From Bog-473 sp963755375 (GTDB lineage: Bacteria > Actinomycetota > Acidimicrobiia > Acidimicrobiales > RAAP-2): a DNA stretch of 64,000 nucleotides. This document shows positions 49,513 to 58,594 of this stretch, in pieces. Within the stretch, counting starts at the first letter, position 1. The number at the start of each line of letters is the position of its first letter. Made by a program: the position numbers and the translations under genes. The notes beneath the pieces are model-generated. The model was not told where the DNA came from, made no database searches, and worked only from the letters and a program-made list of their open reading frames with translations. The stretch covers positions 310,001 through 374,000 of the forward strand of contig CAVWKG010000002.1 in assembly GCA_963755375.1 (NCBI GenBank). Reading direction: 5' to 3'.

Positions 49513-51633
49513 ATGATCGAGAAAAACCAGACCAAGCGCGACGGCAAGACCGTGGCAGTCGACCAACCAGTACCGCCGGCCCAAAGGCCAAAGGCATTCA
49601 CCTGGGCACGAATCGTTGCCCTGGTGGTCATCGGGGTGATGTTGTTCGGTCTGACGTACATCGGGTTCGCACCCGGCGACGCCGCGGTCTCGGTCCCGCA
49701 GGGGGCGCTCGCCGGCCAGCTGACCATGCACCCGTGCACCTATGCGGCCGAGAAGGGTGCGATGCGCGCCGACTGCGGAACGCTCGTCGTGCCCGAGAAT
49801 CGGGCAGACCCCCGGTCGCGCCTGATCGCGCTGCCAGTAATCCGGATCCTGGCTCGCTCATCGCACCCGTTGGAGCCAATATTCCATCTGAACGGCGGCC
49901 CGGGCATCACCAACATGACGTTCCCCCAAGCGAACCGTCTGGCCGCCCAGCACGATGTCGTCATGGTCGGCTACCGCGGCGTCGACGGCTCTTCGGTGCT
50001 CAACTGTCCCGAGGTGACGGCGGCGCTGGAGAACTCTGACTACCTCACCAAAGCGTCGCTGAGCGCGTACTCCCAGGCCTTCGCCTCGTGCGCGAAGCGG
50101 CTTGAGCGAAGCGGTGTAGACCTCGCCGGCTACACAATGGAGGAGCAGGCCGGCGACATCGAAGCCGCTCGCACCGCGCTCGGCTACAAGCGCATCGACC
50201 TGCTCAGCGACAGCGCCGGCACCCGCCTCGCGATGATCTACTCGTGGATGTACCCAAAGAACGTCGACCGCTCGGTGATGGTCGGGGTCAACCCGCCTGG
50301 GAACTTCATCTACAGCGGAGCCGAGATCGATCAGGGGATCGAGCGTTACTCGGCGCTGTGCGCGAAGCAGCCTTCCTGCGCCGCCCGCACCAAAAACCTT
50401 GCCGCGAGCATGCAGCACATAGCGGCAGACATGCCGAGCAGTTGGTTCTCCCTGCCGATCGAGCCTGGCAACGTGCTGGTCGGGACGTTCCTCGGGCTCA
50501 CGGATGAGACCACGGTACTTTCGCCACTGGGTGGCCCGGTGACCCTCGACTCGTGGATCTCCGCCGCGCACGGCGACCCAAGCGGCCTGTGGTTCCTCTC
50601 GGCGATGGCCAATCTCGCCCTCCCCACGTCGTTCACCTGGGGCGAGTTTGCCAGCATCGGGATGGCCGATGCGCATCCTGTCGAGCGCTACTTCAGCTCC
50701 GGCGCGGACCGGGGCTCGATCATCGGAAATCCCCTCGGGGAGTTCTTGTGGGGGGCAGGAGGCCTGGCTCACGCCTGGCCGGCCAACCCGGGTGAGAACC
50801 AGTACACCAGTGTGCAGAACTCGAGCGTCCCGACGCTGCTCATCGGCGGCACGCTCGACTTCGAGACACCGGCCCAGAACGCCACCAAGGAGCTGTTGCC
50901 GCACCTTTCCAACGGGCATCAGGTCATCCTGTCCGGGCTCGGGCACTCGGAAGACTTCTGGTACTACGAGCCGAAAGCCAGCGCACAGCTGCTGACCACG
51001 TTCTACGCCACCGGCCAGGTCGACACGTCCCGCTACACCCCGAACAAGGTCAGCTTCACCACATCGCAACCGCAGACAGGGATTGCCAAGGACATCCTTG
51101 GGACACTGGTCGGCTTGGCCTTGGTGGCAGTGATCTGGCTCGTGGTGTTGGCGATCCGGATCCGCCGCCGAGGCGGTACCGGCCGCAAGACGGGCGCATG
51201 GATCCGTTCCGCCGGTCCCGTCGTGTTCGGACTCGGCGGATGGTGCCTGGGGGCGCTGTTGGTGCTTCGGTTCTGGCCGAACCTGCCGCTTGACGACCAG
51301 CTGTTGGCAGTGGTCTCGATCGCGGTGCCGATCTGGCTCGGGGTCTACGCCGGCTGGGTCCGCTCCGACACACCGAAGGCGATGCGGGCCAAGGGCATCG
51401 GTGCCGCTGGTGTCGGTGCGGCGGTCGGAGCCGAACTCGGTTTCCACGTCACCAGCGGGGGCATCGCGTTGATCACGACGATCATCGGTGCGGCGGTCGT
51501 GTCGAACCTGAGTCTGCTCGTGCTCGACATCTGGACCGAGCGGGCCGCCTCTCGGGGAACGGCCGCTCCAGCGGTGGATGTGTCGGAGACGGAGCACCTG
51601 GAGACGGAGCACCTGGAGCCGGCCCTGCACTGA
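49513..51633 (+). CDS. Membrane-anchored TAP-type alpha/beta hydrolase
   Basis: 706 residues. An N-terminal membrane span (residues 34-53) places the hydrolase domain outside the cell. HLNGGPGITNMTF is the oxyanion motif, LLSDSAGTRLAM holds the Ser nucleophile, GTLDFETPAQN the Asp and GLGHSED the His, as in tripeptidyl aminopeptidase-type S33 hydrolases. The C-terminal 190 residues add four membrane spans, unusual for secreted TAP enzymes. It is divergent from a NarL two-component system. Confidence 0.88.
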   Translation: MIEKNQTKRDGKTVAVDQPVPPAQRPKAFTWARIVALVVIGVMLFGLTYIGFAPGDAAVSVPQGALAGQLTMHPCTYAAEKGAMRADCGTLVVPENRADPRSRLIALPVIRILARSSHPLEPIFHLNGGPGITNMTFPQANRLAAQHDVVMVGYRGVDGSSVLNCPEVTAALENSDYLTKASLSAYSQAFASCAKRLERSGVDLAGYTMEEQAGDIEAARTALGYKRIDLLSDSAGTRLAMIYSWMYPKNVDRSVMVGVNPPGNFIYSGAEIDQGIERYSALCAKQPSCAARTKNLAASMQHIAADMPSSWFSLPIEPGNVLVGTFLGLTDETTVLSPLGGPVTLDSWISAAHGDPSGLWFLSAMANLALPTSFTWGEFASIGMADAHPVERYFSSGADRGSIIGNPLGEFLWGAGGLAHAWPANPGENQYTSVQNSSVPTLLIGGTLDFETPAQNATKELLPHLSNGHQVILSGLGHSEDFWYYEPKASAQLLTTFYATGQVDTSRYTPNKVSFTTSQPQTGIAKDILGTLVGLALVAVIWLVVLAIRIRRRGGTGRKTGAWIRSAGPVVFGLGGWCLGALLVLRFWPNLPLDDQLLAVVSIAVPIWLGVYAGWVRSDTPKAMRAKGIGAAGVGAAVGAELGFHVTSGGIALITTIIGAAVVSNLSLLVLDIWTERAASRGTAAPAVDVSETEHLETEHLEPALH

Positions 51634-51670
51634 TCGCTCCAACCATGTCTTTGCACTGATAGCCCGAACC

Positions 51671-51702
51671 GTGTCGGGGAATCCTTGAGGGTTCCCCGAC
51701 AC
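51671..51702. terminator. Bidirectional terminator hairpin
   Basis: GTGTCGGGGAA and TTCCCCGACAC form an 11-bp stem around a ten-base loop, 38 bases past the hydrolase stop. It could serve the hydrolase gene and, from the other side, the TetR gene ending at 52032. Confidence 0.75.
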
Positions 51703-52031
51703 GCGGGCGTGTGATGGCAAATGACGCTGGTCCGATGCGTGCTACGCGTTGGTCGAGCAGCGAGACGATCCGCTCGAGCGCTCCTCGGCGCCCTTACCCG
51801 TCCCGATTGCGGGCGGCTACGACTAAATCAAACGCGACGCCCGCGCGGAGCGAGTAGAGGGCCCCCGAGATTCCCCTATCTGAGCGGAGCGTAGCGTCCC
51901 AATAACGCGCCGAACGCGCCGATTGCCTGTCGCAGTTGTGCTGTGATCGAGGATACCGCCTGACCTTTACGGTTGCGGCTACACGTTGGCCGCGCCTCGC
52001 CTTTGCGAGGCTCGCGCCGGCGAGCGCCCGA
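51703..52031. other. Gene-free stretch
   Basis: No gene. A GCCTCGC-ctttG-CGAGGC hairpin near 51995-52012 may be a second terminator for the minus-strand TetR gene. Confidence 0.4.
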
Positions 52032-52712
52032 TCAAGTTGTAGCGCGAGCCCTCGTCTCGAGGCCGTCGAGGATTAGGTCGAGCCCGAACGCGAACTCTTC
52101 GCCGTAGTCGTAACCGGGCTGGAGGATGTGCTCGATGGTGAACTCAGTGAGATGGGGATACTTGTCGGCCGGAACCTGCGCCAGCATCATCTGCGCCACC
52201 TCTAGCGTCTCCTCCTCAGTCTCGCCCAAGGGGAGGGTTGCCTCTTGCAAGGCGAAGCCGTAGATGTAGCTGTCGAGGGCCGAGAAGGCGTGCGCGGCCA
52301 TCTCGATCGAGAGACCCCCCTCCCGGAGGCTTCCGATGACAGCGTTGTGGTGTCGGAGTGTTGCAGGACCCGGTGAGGTCCGGGTCGACATGAGGGTGAT
52401 TGCCCAGGGGTGGCGTCGAAGCGCTTGGCGGGCGGACTCGGCCCGCTCCCGCATCTGTGTCTTCCAGTCGGCACCACCCGCGGGCAGGTCGATTTCAGCG
52501 AAGACGAGGTCGGCCATGCCGTCGAGCAGCTCGTCCTTGTTGGCGAGGTGGTTATACAGCGACATCGCCTCTACCCCCACCGCCTCGCCGAGCTTGCGCA
52601 TGCTGAGCGATGCGATCCCGTTCTCGTCGGCCAGCGTGACGGCGGCAGCGAGAACCCGTTCCCTGCTCAGAGGCGTTCGGGACTTTGTTGGGGACGTAGA
52701 CGTCGATGCCAT
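52032..52712 (-). CDS. TetR family regulator (TetR_C_1 type)
   Basis: 226 residues from ATG 52712. Helix-turn-helix: LSRERVLAAAVTLADENGIA, SLSMRKLGEAVGVEAMSLYN, HLANKDELLDGM. The C-terminal domain has the SALDSYIYGFALQEATLP pattern of TetR_C_1. Divergent from a DUF4386 membrane protein, with two palindromes between. It probably represses both genes. Confidence 0.92.
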   Translation of the reverse strand: MASTSTSPTKSRTPLSRERVLAAAVTLADENGIASLSMRKLGEAVGVEAMSLYNHLANKDELLDGMADLVFAEIDLPAGGADWKTQMRERAESARQALRRHPWAITLMSTRTSPGPATLRHHNAVIGSLREGGLSIEMAAHAFSALDSYIYGFALQEATLPLGETEEETLEVAQMMLAQVPADKYPHLTEFTIEHILQPGYDYGEEFAFGLDLILDGLETRARATT

Positions 52713-52745
52713 TTCCGGGCCCCCTCCTGGATTGGGGTTGACAAC

Positions 52746-52781
52746 CTTACGGTGTAAGCATACCATTCCTTACACTGTAAG
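52746..52781. promoter_or_regulatory. Paired palindromic operators CTTAC-N3-GTAAG
   Basis: CTTACGGTGTAAG (52746-52758) and CTTACACTGTAAG (52769-52781), each a 5-3-5 palindrome, with centres 23 bases apart. They sit 21 bases upstream of the DUF4386 start and 34 bases upstream of the TetR start. Confidence 0.75.
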
Positions 52782-52802
52782 CTAACAACCATCGGAGTAA
52801 CC

Positions 52803-53486
52803 ATGAAGACAGCAACGCTTGCCCGATCGACGGAACCGAGAGGCGCCCCACCCGTCGGGATGACCGCTCCGACCACGCTGCAGAGTGGACCGGCGGCCGC
52901 ATCCTTCAGGAAAACCGGCGTCCATGTCGGACTGTTCTTCCTTACTGCCACCTTCACATTCGCGGTTGGAAACGCGCTGATCCGCTCGTACTTTTCGAGC
53001 GCGACCGCACACAACGCCCTCATCGCCGGGGTGTTACTTCTGGTTTGCTGTGGCCTAGCCGTCGCTGCCAACGGCACTGCGATGCGCCGGATCCTCATGC
53101 CGCATACACCGATTCGCTCTTGGGCCTACTTTGCTCTGAGGGTAACGGAGTGCCTCACGCTCCTAGCAGTGGGGGTGTACTTCTTGACAAGCCACGCGCA
53201 GTGGAATGCGTATGTGCTTGCGGTCTACGCGGTATCAGGAGCCGCGGGGCTAGTCCTATCGTCTGCCCTACTGACATCGAGGATCGTGCCGAAGAACTTG
53301 TCCATGCTGGGTCTCATCGGCTATCCCGTCTTTTTGGTGGGAAGCATCTTGGCCATGTTCAACCTGATCGACATCACACACGGCGCCGGGATGCTTGCGC
53401 TGGTTCCCGGCGGCCTGTTCGAGTTGATCCTCCCGATCTGGCTCTTCACCAGAGGGTTCGCCTCTATCCAGATCGAAGCACCGTGA
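52803..53486 (+). CDS. DUF4386-like membrane protein
   Basis: 227 residues, six hydrophobic segments after a 40-residue hydrophilic N-terminus: VGLFFLTATFTFAVGNALI, AGVLLLVCCGLAVAANG, then four more. The order and loops match DUF4386-type proteins, which are of unknown function and are often next to TetR regulators. Its start lies 21 bases after the second operator, so it is the probable target of the TetR protein. Confidence 0.8.
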   Translation: MKTATLARSTEPRGAPPVGMTAPTTLQSGPAAASFRKTGVHVGLFFLTATFTFAVGNALIRSYFSSATAHNALIAGVLLLVCCGLAVAANGTAMRRILMPHTPIRSWAYFALRVTECLTLLAVGVYFLTSHAQWNAYVLAVYAVSGAAGLVLSSALLTSRIVPKNLSMLGLIGYPVFLVGSILAMFNLIDITHGAGMLALVPGGLFELILPIWLFTRGFASIQIEAP

Positions 53487-53860
53487 CGACTGAGACACAC
53501 GACCGGCTGACTTCCTTGGCTCCTCGACTAGCGCCCCGATGTGCCGAGAGGTGGCACCCAGTCCCGACGTTTGGGGCACGTCCAATATCAATGAGGCGAG
53601 ATACATATTGGCATGGCGCGCCGGAGGGGCAATCACGCGAGCACCGGGCAGCGAATACGGAACCACACACCACCACAGGTAGCCGAACGGATCGCTTCTG
53701 GACTAGAGCCAAAGCGGCCAAACCAACGGTGCCGAGCGCCTCGATGCGGCCCCTCCAATCGCCATTAGGGAGGGCGTAGCCCTCTCCGTCACGCTGTTGT
53801 TCCCCCAAGGTCGCCTCGGAGGTTTGAGCGGGTCAGCCCTAACCCGGTTTAGCTTAGTAC
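53487..53860. other. Gene-free stretch
   Basis: About 370 bases without a credible gene or conspicuous repeat. The last part leads into the promoter of the PadR gene. Confidence 0.4.
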
Positions 53861-53889
53861 TTGACAATGCATAGTACCTGGCTTAGTGT
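53855..53889 (+). promoter_or_regulatory. PadR gene promoter with AGTAC repeats
   Basis: TTGACA (53861-53866), 17-base spacer, TAGTGT (53884-53889). TAGTAC precedes the -35 box and recurs in the spacer (at 53872). The transcript would begin near the ATG at 53896, so translation may be leaderless. Confidence 0.6.
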
Positions 53890-53895
53890 GAACGC

Positions 53896-54261
53896 ATGCC
53901 CCCGACTCACGATCCTCAGCTCCTCAAAGGCGTCCTGTCGCTGCTGTTGCTGCGCCTGCTCGCTGACCGCGAGTCCTACGGGTACGAGGTCGTTCAGAGC
54001 CTGCATGAACTCGGATTATCCGATATCTCCGACGGCACGGTCTATCCCGCCCTCGCAAGGCTCGAACGCGAATCCCGAGTCAGCGCCCGTCTGGTTTCGT
54101 CGCGTTCGGGTCCGGCCCGGAAGTACTACCGACCCACCAAGGCCGGTTATGTGGCACTCACCGATGGCGTGTCCGCCTGGCTCTCGCTTGCCGACGTGGT
54201 CACCCCGGTGTTGTCACTCCCTTACCCGTCCCAACCAGTCCAACCTACAAAGGAAGTGTGA
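53896..54261 (+). CDS. PadR family transcriptional regulator
   Basis: 121 residues, the short PadR form: LLKGVLSLLLLRLLADRESY, GYEVVQSLHELG, SDGTVYPALARLERES and KYYRPTKAGYVAL. No C-terminal domain beyond one helix. It is followed within two bases by a HAAS-domain gene, a common PadR partner whose product probably antagonises PadR or links it to the membrane. Confidence 0.93.
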   Translation: MPPTHDPQLLKGVLSLLLLRLLADRESYGYEVVQSLHELGLSDISDGTVYPALARLERESRVSARLVSSRSGPARKYYRPTKAGYVALTDGVSAWLSLADVVTPVLSLPYPSQPVQPTKEV

Positions 54262-54262
54262 A

Positions 54263-54820
54263 ATGAGTGGAACCCTGATCTGGACAGACCGCCTCCGTAT
54301 CGAGCGGGCTGTGTGGACTCTCAACAGCTGTTTGCAGACTCTGCCAATGCGTTCCCAGGCCGCGAAGCGCCGCGAGCTGCGAGCCAACCTGCTTGCTGCC
54401 TCCGCCGACGTCGGCACCAAGGAAGCCTTGCGGCGGTTGGGCAACGTCCGCACGATCGCCGCTGATTACATCGTTGGTGAGTACGGTGGACCAACACCTT
54501 CCTGGTGGGCAGCAACTTTCGTCCTCTTACCGGCGTTCTGGTTCATGTTCTGGGTGTCGAATGCCCGAATCGACGCCTTCAGGGGGGGCGTAATCGCGGC
54601 CAATCCGAACGCCACTGGACTGTTCCACTGGCACGGTGTCGCCTATGTCTTCACCGATGCGACGTTCACGTTCGTCAACGGGAAGGCCACCGAGGTGGGC
54701 GGCACATTGCTGCCGCTCGTCTACGTATGCATCTTTGGGCTGGCAATTCTCGTCGGACGGCTCTGGCGTGCGCTCCCGGCATCGCGCCGCCGGTTCGCGA
54801 TTGGCTCGGACGGCAAGTAG
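54263..54820 (+). CDS. HAAS domain membrane protein
   Basis: 185 residues from ATG 54263 with AGGAAG upstream. Residues 1-75 form the helical HAAS signalling domain (RREL-ANL-A-A region, ALRRLGNVRTIAADYI). Two or three membrane spans follow (TFVLLPAFWFMFWVS, LPLVYVCIFGLAILVG). Such proteins sit directly after PadR genes and are thought to modulate them; no exporter is adjacent here, unlike most such pairs. Confidence 0.8.
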   Translation: MSGTLIWTDRLRIERAVWTLNSCLQTLPMRSQAAKRRELRANLLAASADVGTKEALRRLGNVRTIAADYIVGEYGGPTPSWWAATFVLLPAFWFMFWVSNARIDAFRGGVIAANPNATGLFHWHGVAYVFTDATFTFVNGKATEVGGTLLPLVYVCIFGLAILVGRLWRALPASRRRFAIGSDGK

Positions 54821-55401
54821 CAACCCTTACAACCGGACGACCTACCGCTGTTTTCTTCAATCAGCGCCATTGGATCGTCGCCGCTACTCGGGGAGGCTCG
54901 CCTCGTCTCGGGGTCAACCAAGGCCGCCGGTGACGTCCTCAACCCATACGGTGATTGCCGACCAACCCGCGACGATCGCCCCCGGGCGTTGGCTCCTGCT
55001 TCACAACGAAACGCATCACTTGGTGTGGGTGGTCAGGGTCAGCGAAGAACACGAATAGTTTGGCCTGCAAGGCCACGGACTTGGCGTCGTGGAACTCACA
55101 ACCCGCTGAGGTCCGACACTACGGGGGCACGTTTGTTCGACGACTCGCTAGCGCGTCTTGGGGCACCCTTCGGGCACCTGCGCCATGGAAGCAGTCCCTC
55201 TGCAGAATGGTCTGTCGGGAGGGACAGTCCAACCGCTTGCGCGGAGCTAGCAGCCGCTCGCGCAGCTAACAGTCGACCGTCCGGCCGAGAGTCTCGTGTC
55301 CTTGACCCGACCGATCAGGTCACCCCGGGGTGACGCGCTTGACCGACTGCCCGGGGTGGCCAGAAGACGACGACGCCCATGGCACACCCGGGTCGGCCGG
55401 C
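54821..55401. other. Gene-free stretch
   Basis: About 580 bases with only short shadow frames. I see no repeat, RNA gene or promoter that I can defend. Confidence 0.4.
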
Positions 55402-56070
55402 CTACTCTCGCAGTTGTCCAGGTTCGATAAGACCGCTTTCGTAAGCGAAGATGACCGCTTGCATTCGGTCGCGGAGTCCCAGCTTGGTAAGCACACTCGA
55501 AACGTGGGTCTTGATAGTTCCCTCTCCAAGGAACAAATGGGCTGCCAGCTCCGAGTTGCTCTTTCCGGTGGCGAGTAACCGCAGGACTTCTGTCTCCCGC
55601 TCAGTAAGGCGCCCAAGTTCGGTCTCGTGAATGCGGCGTGTCTGACGCTGGGCCAACCCTTCGATCACCGTGCGCGTCACGGAAGGTGCAAGTAGCGCAT
55701 CACCCGCGGCGACCACACGGACTGCATGCACGAGATCTTCGGGAGGAGAGTTCTTGAGCAGGAACCCGCTCGCGCCGGCCCGAAGCGCCTCGAAGACGTA
55801 GTCATCACGCTCGAAGGTGGTCAAGATGATGATCCGGCTCGGAATGCTCGCTTCCCCCACAATCTGACCGGTTGCCTCGAGGCCATCCATGATGGGCATC
55901 TGGACGTCCATAAGAACGACATCGGGTCGTGCCGAGCGCACCAGCGAAATCGCCTCTCTCCCGTCGCCTGCCTCGCCGACAACCTCGATGTCATCCTCGC
56001 TTTCGAGGATCATCTTGAACCCAGTCCTGATCAGCGCTTGGTCATCGACCAGCGCAACGCTGACCCTCAT
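55402..56070 (-). CDS. NarL/FixJ family response regulator
   Basis: 222 residues. Receiver: VDDQ pocket, phospho-acceptor in VVLMDVQMPIMDG, Thr in ILTTF, Lys in FLLKNS. Output: LTERETEVLRLLATGKSNSE and GTIKTHVSSVLTKLGLRDR helix-turn-helix. Overlaps the kinase gene by ATGA. Probably controls the divergent ABC transporter operon. Confidence 0.95.
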   Translation of the reverse strand: MRVSVALVDDQALIRTGFKMILESEDDIEVVGEAGDGREAISLVRSARPDVVLMDVQMPIMDGLEATGQIVGEASIPSRIIILTTFERDDYVFEALRAGASGFLLKNSPPEDLVHAVRVVAAGDALLAPSVTRTVIEGLAQRQTRRIHETELGRLTERETEVLRLLATGKSNSELAAHLFLGEGTIKTHVSSVLTKLGLRDRMQAVIFAYESGLIEPGQLRE

Positions 56071-57353
56071 GCAGCATCAGTGGCCAGTGGAAAGACCGCG
56101 TGGACGGCGAACCCACCTCCGGGGCGACGGTCGGCACACAGGTGACCACCGTGAAGCGCCGCACGCTCGCGCATACCCATCAGCCCGTGTCCGGTAAGGC
56201 CGCCGACCCCTTCTGACTCCGATTCCGGTCCATCATCGACAATCTCGACCTCGAGCTCGGTGAGTCGGTAGAGCAGCCCAACATACGCTATTGAGGCCTG
56301 GGAGTGCTTGCGAACGTTGGTCAGCGCCTCTTGAATGATCCGGTAGGCGGAGACTTCGAGGGTCGGAGACAGAGGTCGTGCGTCACCACTGATCGTTAGG
56401 CGCACGGTGAGGTCCGCCTCGTGGGCATCGTCGACCAAATCCCCAAGTTGAGCGAGGCTCGGCTGGGGTGACAGCTCGTCGGAGTCGCCGACGCGGCGAA
56501 GGAAGCCCAGGAGGCGGTGGAGCTCAGCGACTGCCCGGCGACTGGAGTGTTCGATGGAGCTCAACGCCTCAGCCGCGCGTTCTGGATCACGATCCATGAC
56601 CCTGCGCGCTCCAGCTGCCTGTACACCCATCACGCTTACGTGGTGCGCCACCACATCGTGCAGCTCACGGGCGATCCGGACTCGTTCTGCGAACACTGCC
56701 TGACGAGCGTTCTCCTCACGTTCTCTCTGAAGTTCGACGGCTTGAGCAGCGAGCGTTCGCTGACGATCCCGCAAGGACCAAATCGCAGCTCCGAGCATCC
56801 AAGGCAGCGAGAGGACGACCACGTTGTACAGAAGGTCAAAGCTCCGTACCGGAGGCGCTGCGCCCGGAGGCCCAGGGAAGAACAGTTCGTGAGTGAGCTC
56901 GGCCACAATGGCGAGATAGCACAGGGCAAGGAATGGGGTCCGAAATCGCCGATTTCCATACACGGCGACGCTGTAGAACATCAACCACAGCGCCAGCAAT
57001 GTGATGTTGGCCTCGGGTACATGGACAACGACCCGGGCCGTCAGGAAAGCCGCAACGACGACGAGGCCGACCGAGAACGGAAAGCGCCGTCGCAACGCCA
57101 AGGGGAGCGTGAGGGCCAACATCGAAGCGACCACGGCGACTGTAAACCCGTGGCTGTAGGTGGGGTCATTCGGCGGGAGGGTGCCGTAGGTGGCGTTCAA
57201 CGAGACGAGGGCCGCCAGAGCAAGCGTGCAGGCAACAGCCGTGTCGACCGTCAGCGGATGGCGCTGTAGGGAAGACCGCGCTGCTCTTGCCGCGTCGCTC
57301 ACCCTTCTCATGGGTCGACCGTAACCGAGAAGGGATTCCTTCTCATCGCCCAT
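56067..57353 (-). CDS. Sensor histidine kinase (HisKA_3)
   Basis: 428 residues if the start is ATG 57353; ATG 57311 is also possible and neither has a strong ribosome-binding site. Five or six membrane spans occupy residues 30-180. The H-box is RVRIARELHDVVAHHVSVMG and the ATP-binding lid VGGLTGHGLMGMRERA. As with other such kinases next to ABC-2 exporters, it may sense a membrane-active compound. Confidence 0.93.
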   Translation of the reverse strand: MGDEKESLLGYGRPMRRVSDAARAARSSLQRHPLTVDTAVACTLALAALVSLNATYGTLPPNDPTYSHGFTVAVVASMLALTLPLALRRRFPFSVGLVVVAAFLTARVVVHVPEANITLLALWLMFYSVAVYGNRRFRTPFLALCYLAIVAELTHELFFPGPPGAAPPVRSFDLLYNVVVLSLPWMLGAAIWSLRDRQRTLAAQAVELQREREENARQAVFAERVRIARELHDVVAHHVSVMGVQAAGARRVMDRDPERAAEALSSIEHSSRRAVAELHRLLGFLRRVGDSDELSPQPSLAQLGDLVDDAHEADLTVRLTISGDARPLSPTLEVSAYRIIQEALTNVRKHSQASIAYVGLLYRLTELEVEIVDDGPESESEGVGGLTGHGLMGMRERAALHGGHLCADRRPGGGFAVHAVFPLATDAA

Positions 57354-57401
57354 GAGACAGAGATCAACCACTCAATCTCTATCGAACGACTGATCAGCAA
57401 A

Positions 57402-57425
57402 CCTGTCTCACCCCTGAGGTGGGAT
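57402..57425. promoter_or_regulatory. CACC-N5-GGTG inverted repeat between kinase and ABC operon
   Basis: CTCACCCCTGAGGTGGG, with arms CACC (57409) and GGTG (57418), lies in the 140-base gap between the divergent kinase and ABC genes. Candidate response-regulator site; short, so of limited certainty. Confidence 0.35.
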
Positions 57426-57495
57426 CGGACCCATGGGCGCAGTGTGGCGGCATGACTTCAACACTGAAGGGTTTCACGAGTCCGGAGGTTCAGGT

Positions 57496-57639
57496 ATGAG
57501 CATTTGGCTGATCGTTTGTATTGTCGGGTTGGTAATCAGCGCCGGCTTCAAGCTTCGCCGAGGGACGTTCTTCTGGTGGAGTGGCAAGAAAGACACGTCG
57601 GCCACTTTTGACCGGAGCGACCTCGATGACCATCGGTAA
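57496..57639 (+). CDS. 47-residue membrane peptide leading the ABC operon
   Basis: ATG at 57496 with GGAGG eight bases upstream. One membrane span (SIWLIVCIVGLVISAGFKL), then a basic and acidic tail ending RSDLDDHR. The gene overlaps the ABC ATPase start by 14 bases, which supports translation. Small single-span peptides often modulate exporters; no family is recognised. Confidence 0.65.
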   Translation: MSIWLIVCIVGLVISAGFKLRRGTFFWWSGKKDTSATFDRSDLDDHR

Positions 57640-58594
57640 TGGTGCGTCTGACCTGTCCGTCGCCGAGCGGGACTCCGAGACCATGGCCGTCGAGCTTCGA
57701 GGGGTGCACAAGACGTTCGGATCGGTCCAAGCGGTGCGCGGAGTCGACTTGACCATGCGCTCCGGAGAGGTCGTAGCGTTCCTCGGTCCCAATGGCGCCG
57801 GAAAGACCTCTACCATCGACATCATCTTGGGACTCTCCCAGCCGACGGCTGGTGAGGTCGCGATCTTCGGCATGGCCCCGCGCCGTGCTGTAACGAAGGG
57901 TCTGATCTCCGCTGTCATGCAGACCGGTGGACTCCTCAAAGACCTCACCGTGCGTGAAACGGTGCAGTACACGTCCAATCTGTTTGTCGTGAGTCGGCCG
58001 GTCGAGGAGGTACTCGAGCGAGCGGGAATCACGCGCATTGCGGATCGCCTGGTGGGAAAGTGCTCCGGAGGGGAACAGCAGCGCCTCCGCTTTGCCATGG
58101 CACTGATACCCGATCCGGAACTTCTCCTCCTCGATGAACCGACGCAAGGCATGGATGTCGAAGGCCGACGCGACTTCTGGCAGGCGATCCGCGACGACGC
58201 TGCCTTGGGTCGGACCATCGTCTTTGCCACGCACTACCTCGAGGAGGCCGATGCCTACGCCGACCGGATCGTGCTCATAAGCAAGGGCACGATTGTCGCA
58301 GACGGCACCGCCGCCGAGGTCAAGGCCCTGGCCTCAGGGCGGACCATTCGGGCGACCCTGTTCCACGCGAACGAAACATCGCTGCGCGCGATACCGGGAG
58401 TGGACGACGTCGAGATCCGTGGCGAAACGGTCTACATCCATTCGGGCGACACCGATGCGGTCGCCCAACGACTCTTGAGCGAGACCTCAGCACACGATCT
58501 CGAGATCACTTCGCGTGGCCTCGAGGATGCGTTCATTGCTCTGATTACTAGTGGCTCCGATGGAGCCGACTCCGACGGAAGGTTGGCACAGTGA
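57626..58594 (+). CDS. ABC transporter ATP-binding protein (drug exporter type)
   Basis: 322 residues. Walker A FLGPNGAGKTSTIDI, Q-loop MQTGGLLKDLTVRE, signature CSGGEQQRLRFAMA, Walker B LLLLDEPTQGMD and H-loop FATHYLEEAD. The C-terminal 80 residues form the extra domain of DrrA/CcmA-type ATPases. Its stop overlaps the permease start as GTGA. It exports a hydrophobic compound together with that permease. Confidence 0.94.
   Translation: MTIGNGASDLSVAERDSETMAVELRGVHKTFGSVQAVRGVDLTMRSGEVVAFLGPNGAGKTSTIDIILGLSQPTAGEVAIFGMAPRRAVTKGLISAVMQTGGLLKDLTVRETVQYTSNLFVVSRPVEEVLERAGITRIADRLVGKCSGGEQQRLRFAMALIPDPELLLLDEPTQGMDVEGRRDFWQAIRDDAALGRTIVFATHYLEEADAYADRIVLISKGTIVADGTAAEVKALASGRTIRATLFHANETSLRAIPGVDDVEIRGETVYIHSGDTDAVAQRLLSETSAHDLEITSRGLEDAFIALITSGSDGADSDGRLAQ

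Noticed and set aside
49858..51720. 620-residue minus-strand open frame
   Set aside because: Antisense to the TAP-type hydrolase, which has all catalytic motifs; this frame has none.
55320..55616. 98-residue minus-strand frame overlapping the response regulator end
   Set aside because: Out-of-frame shadow of the NarL regulator.
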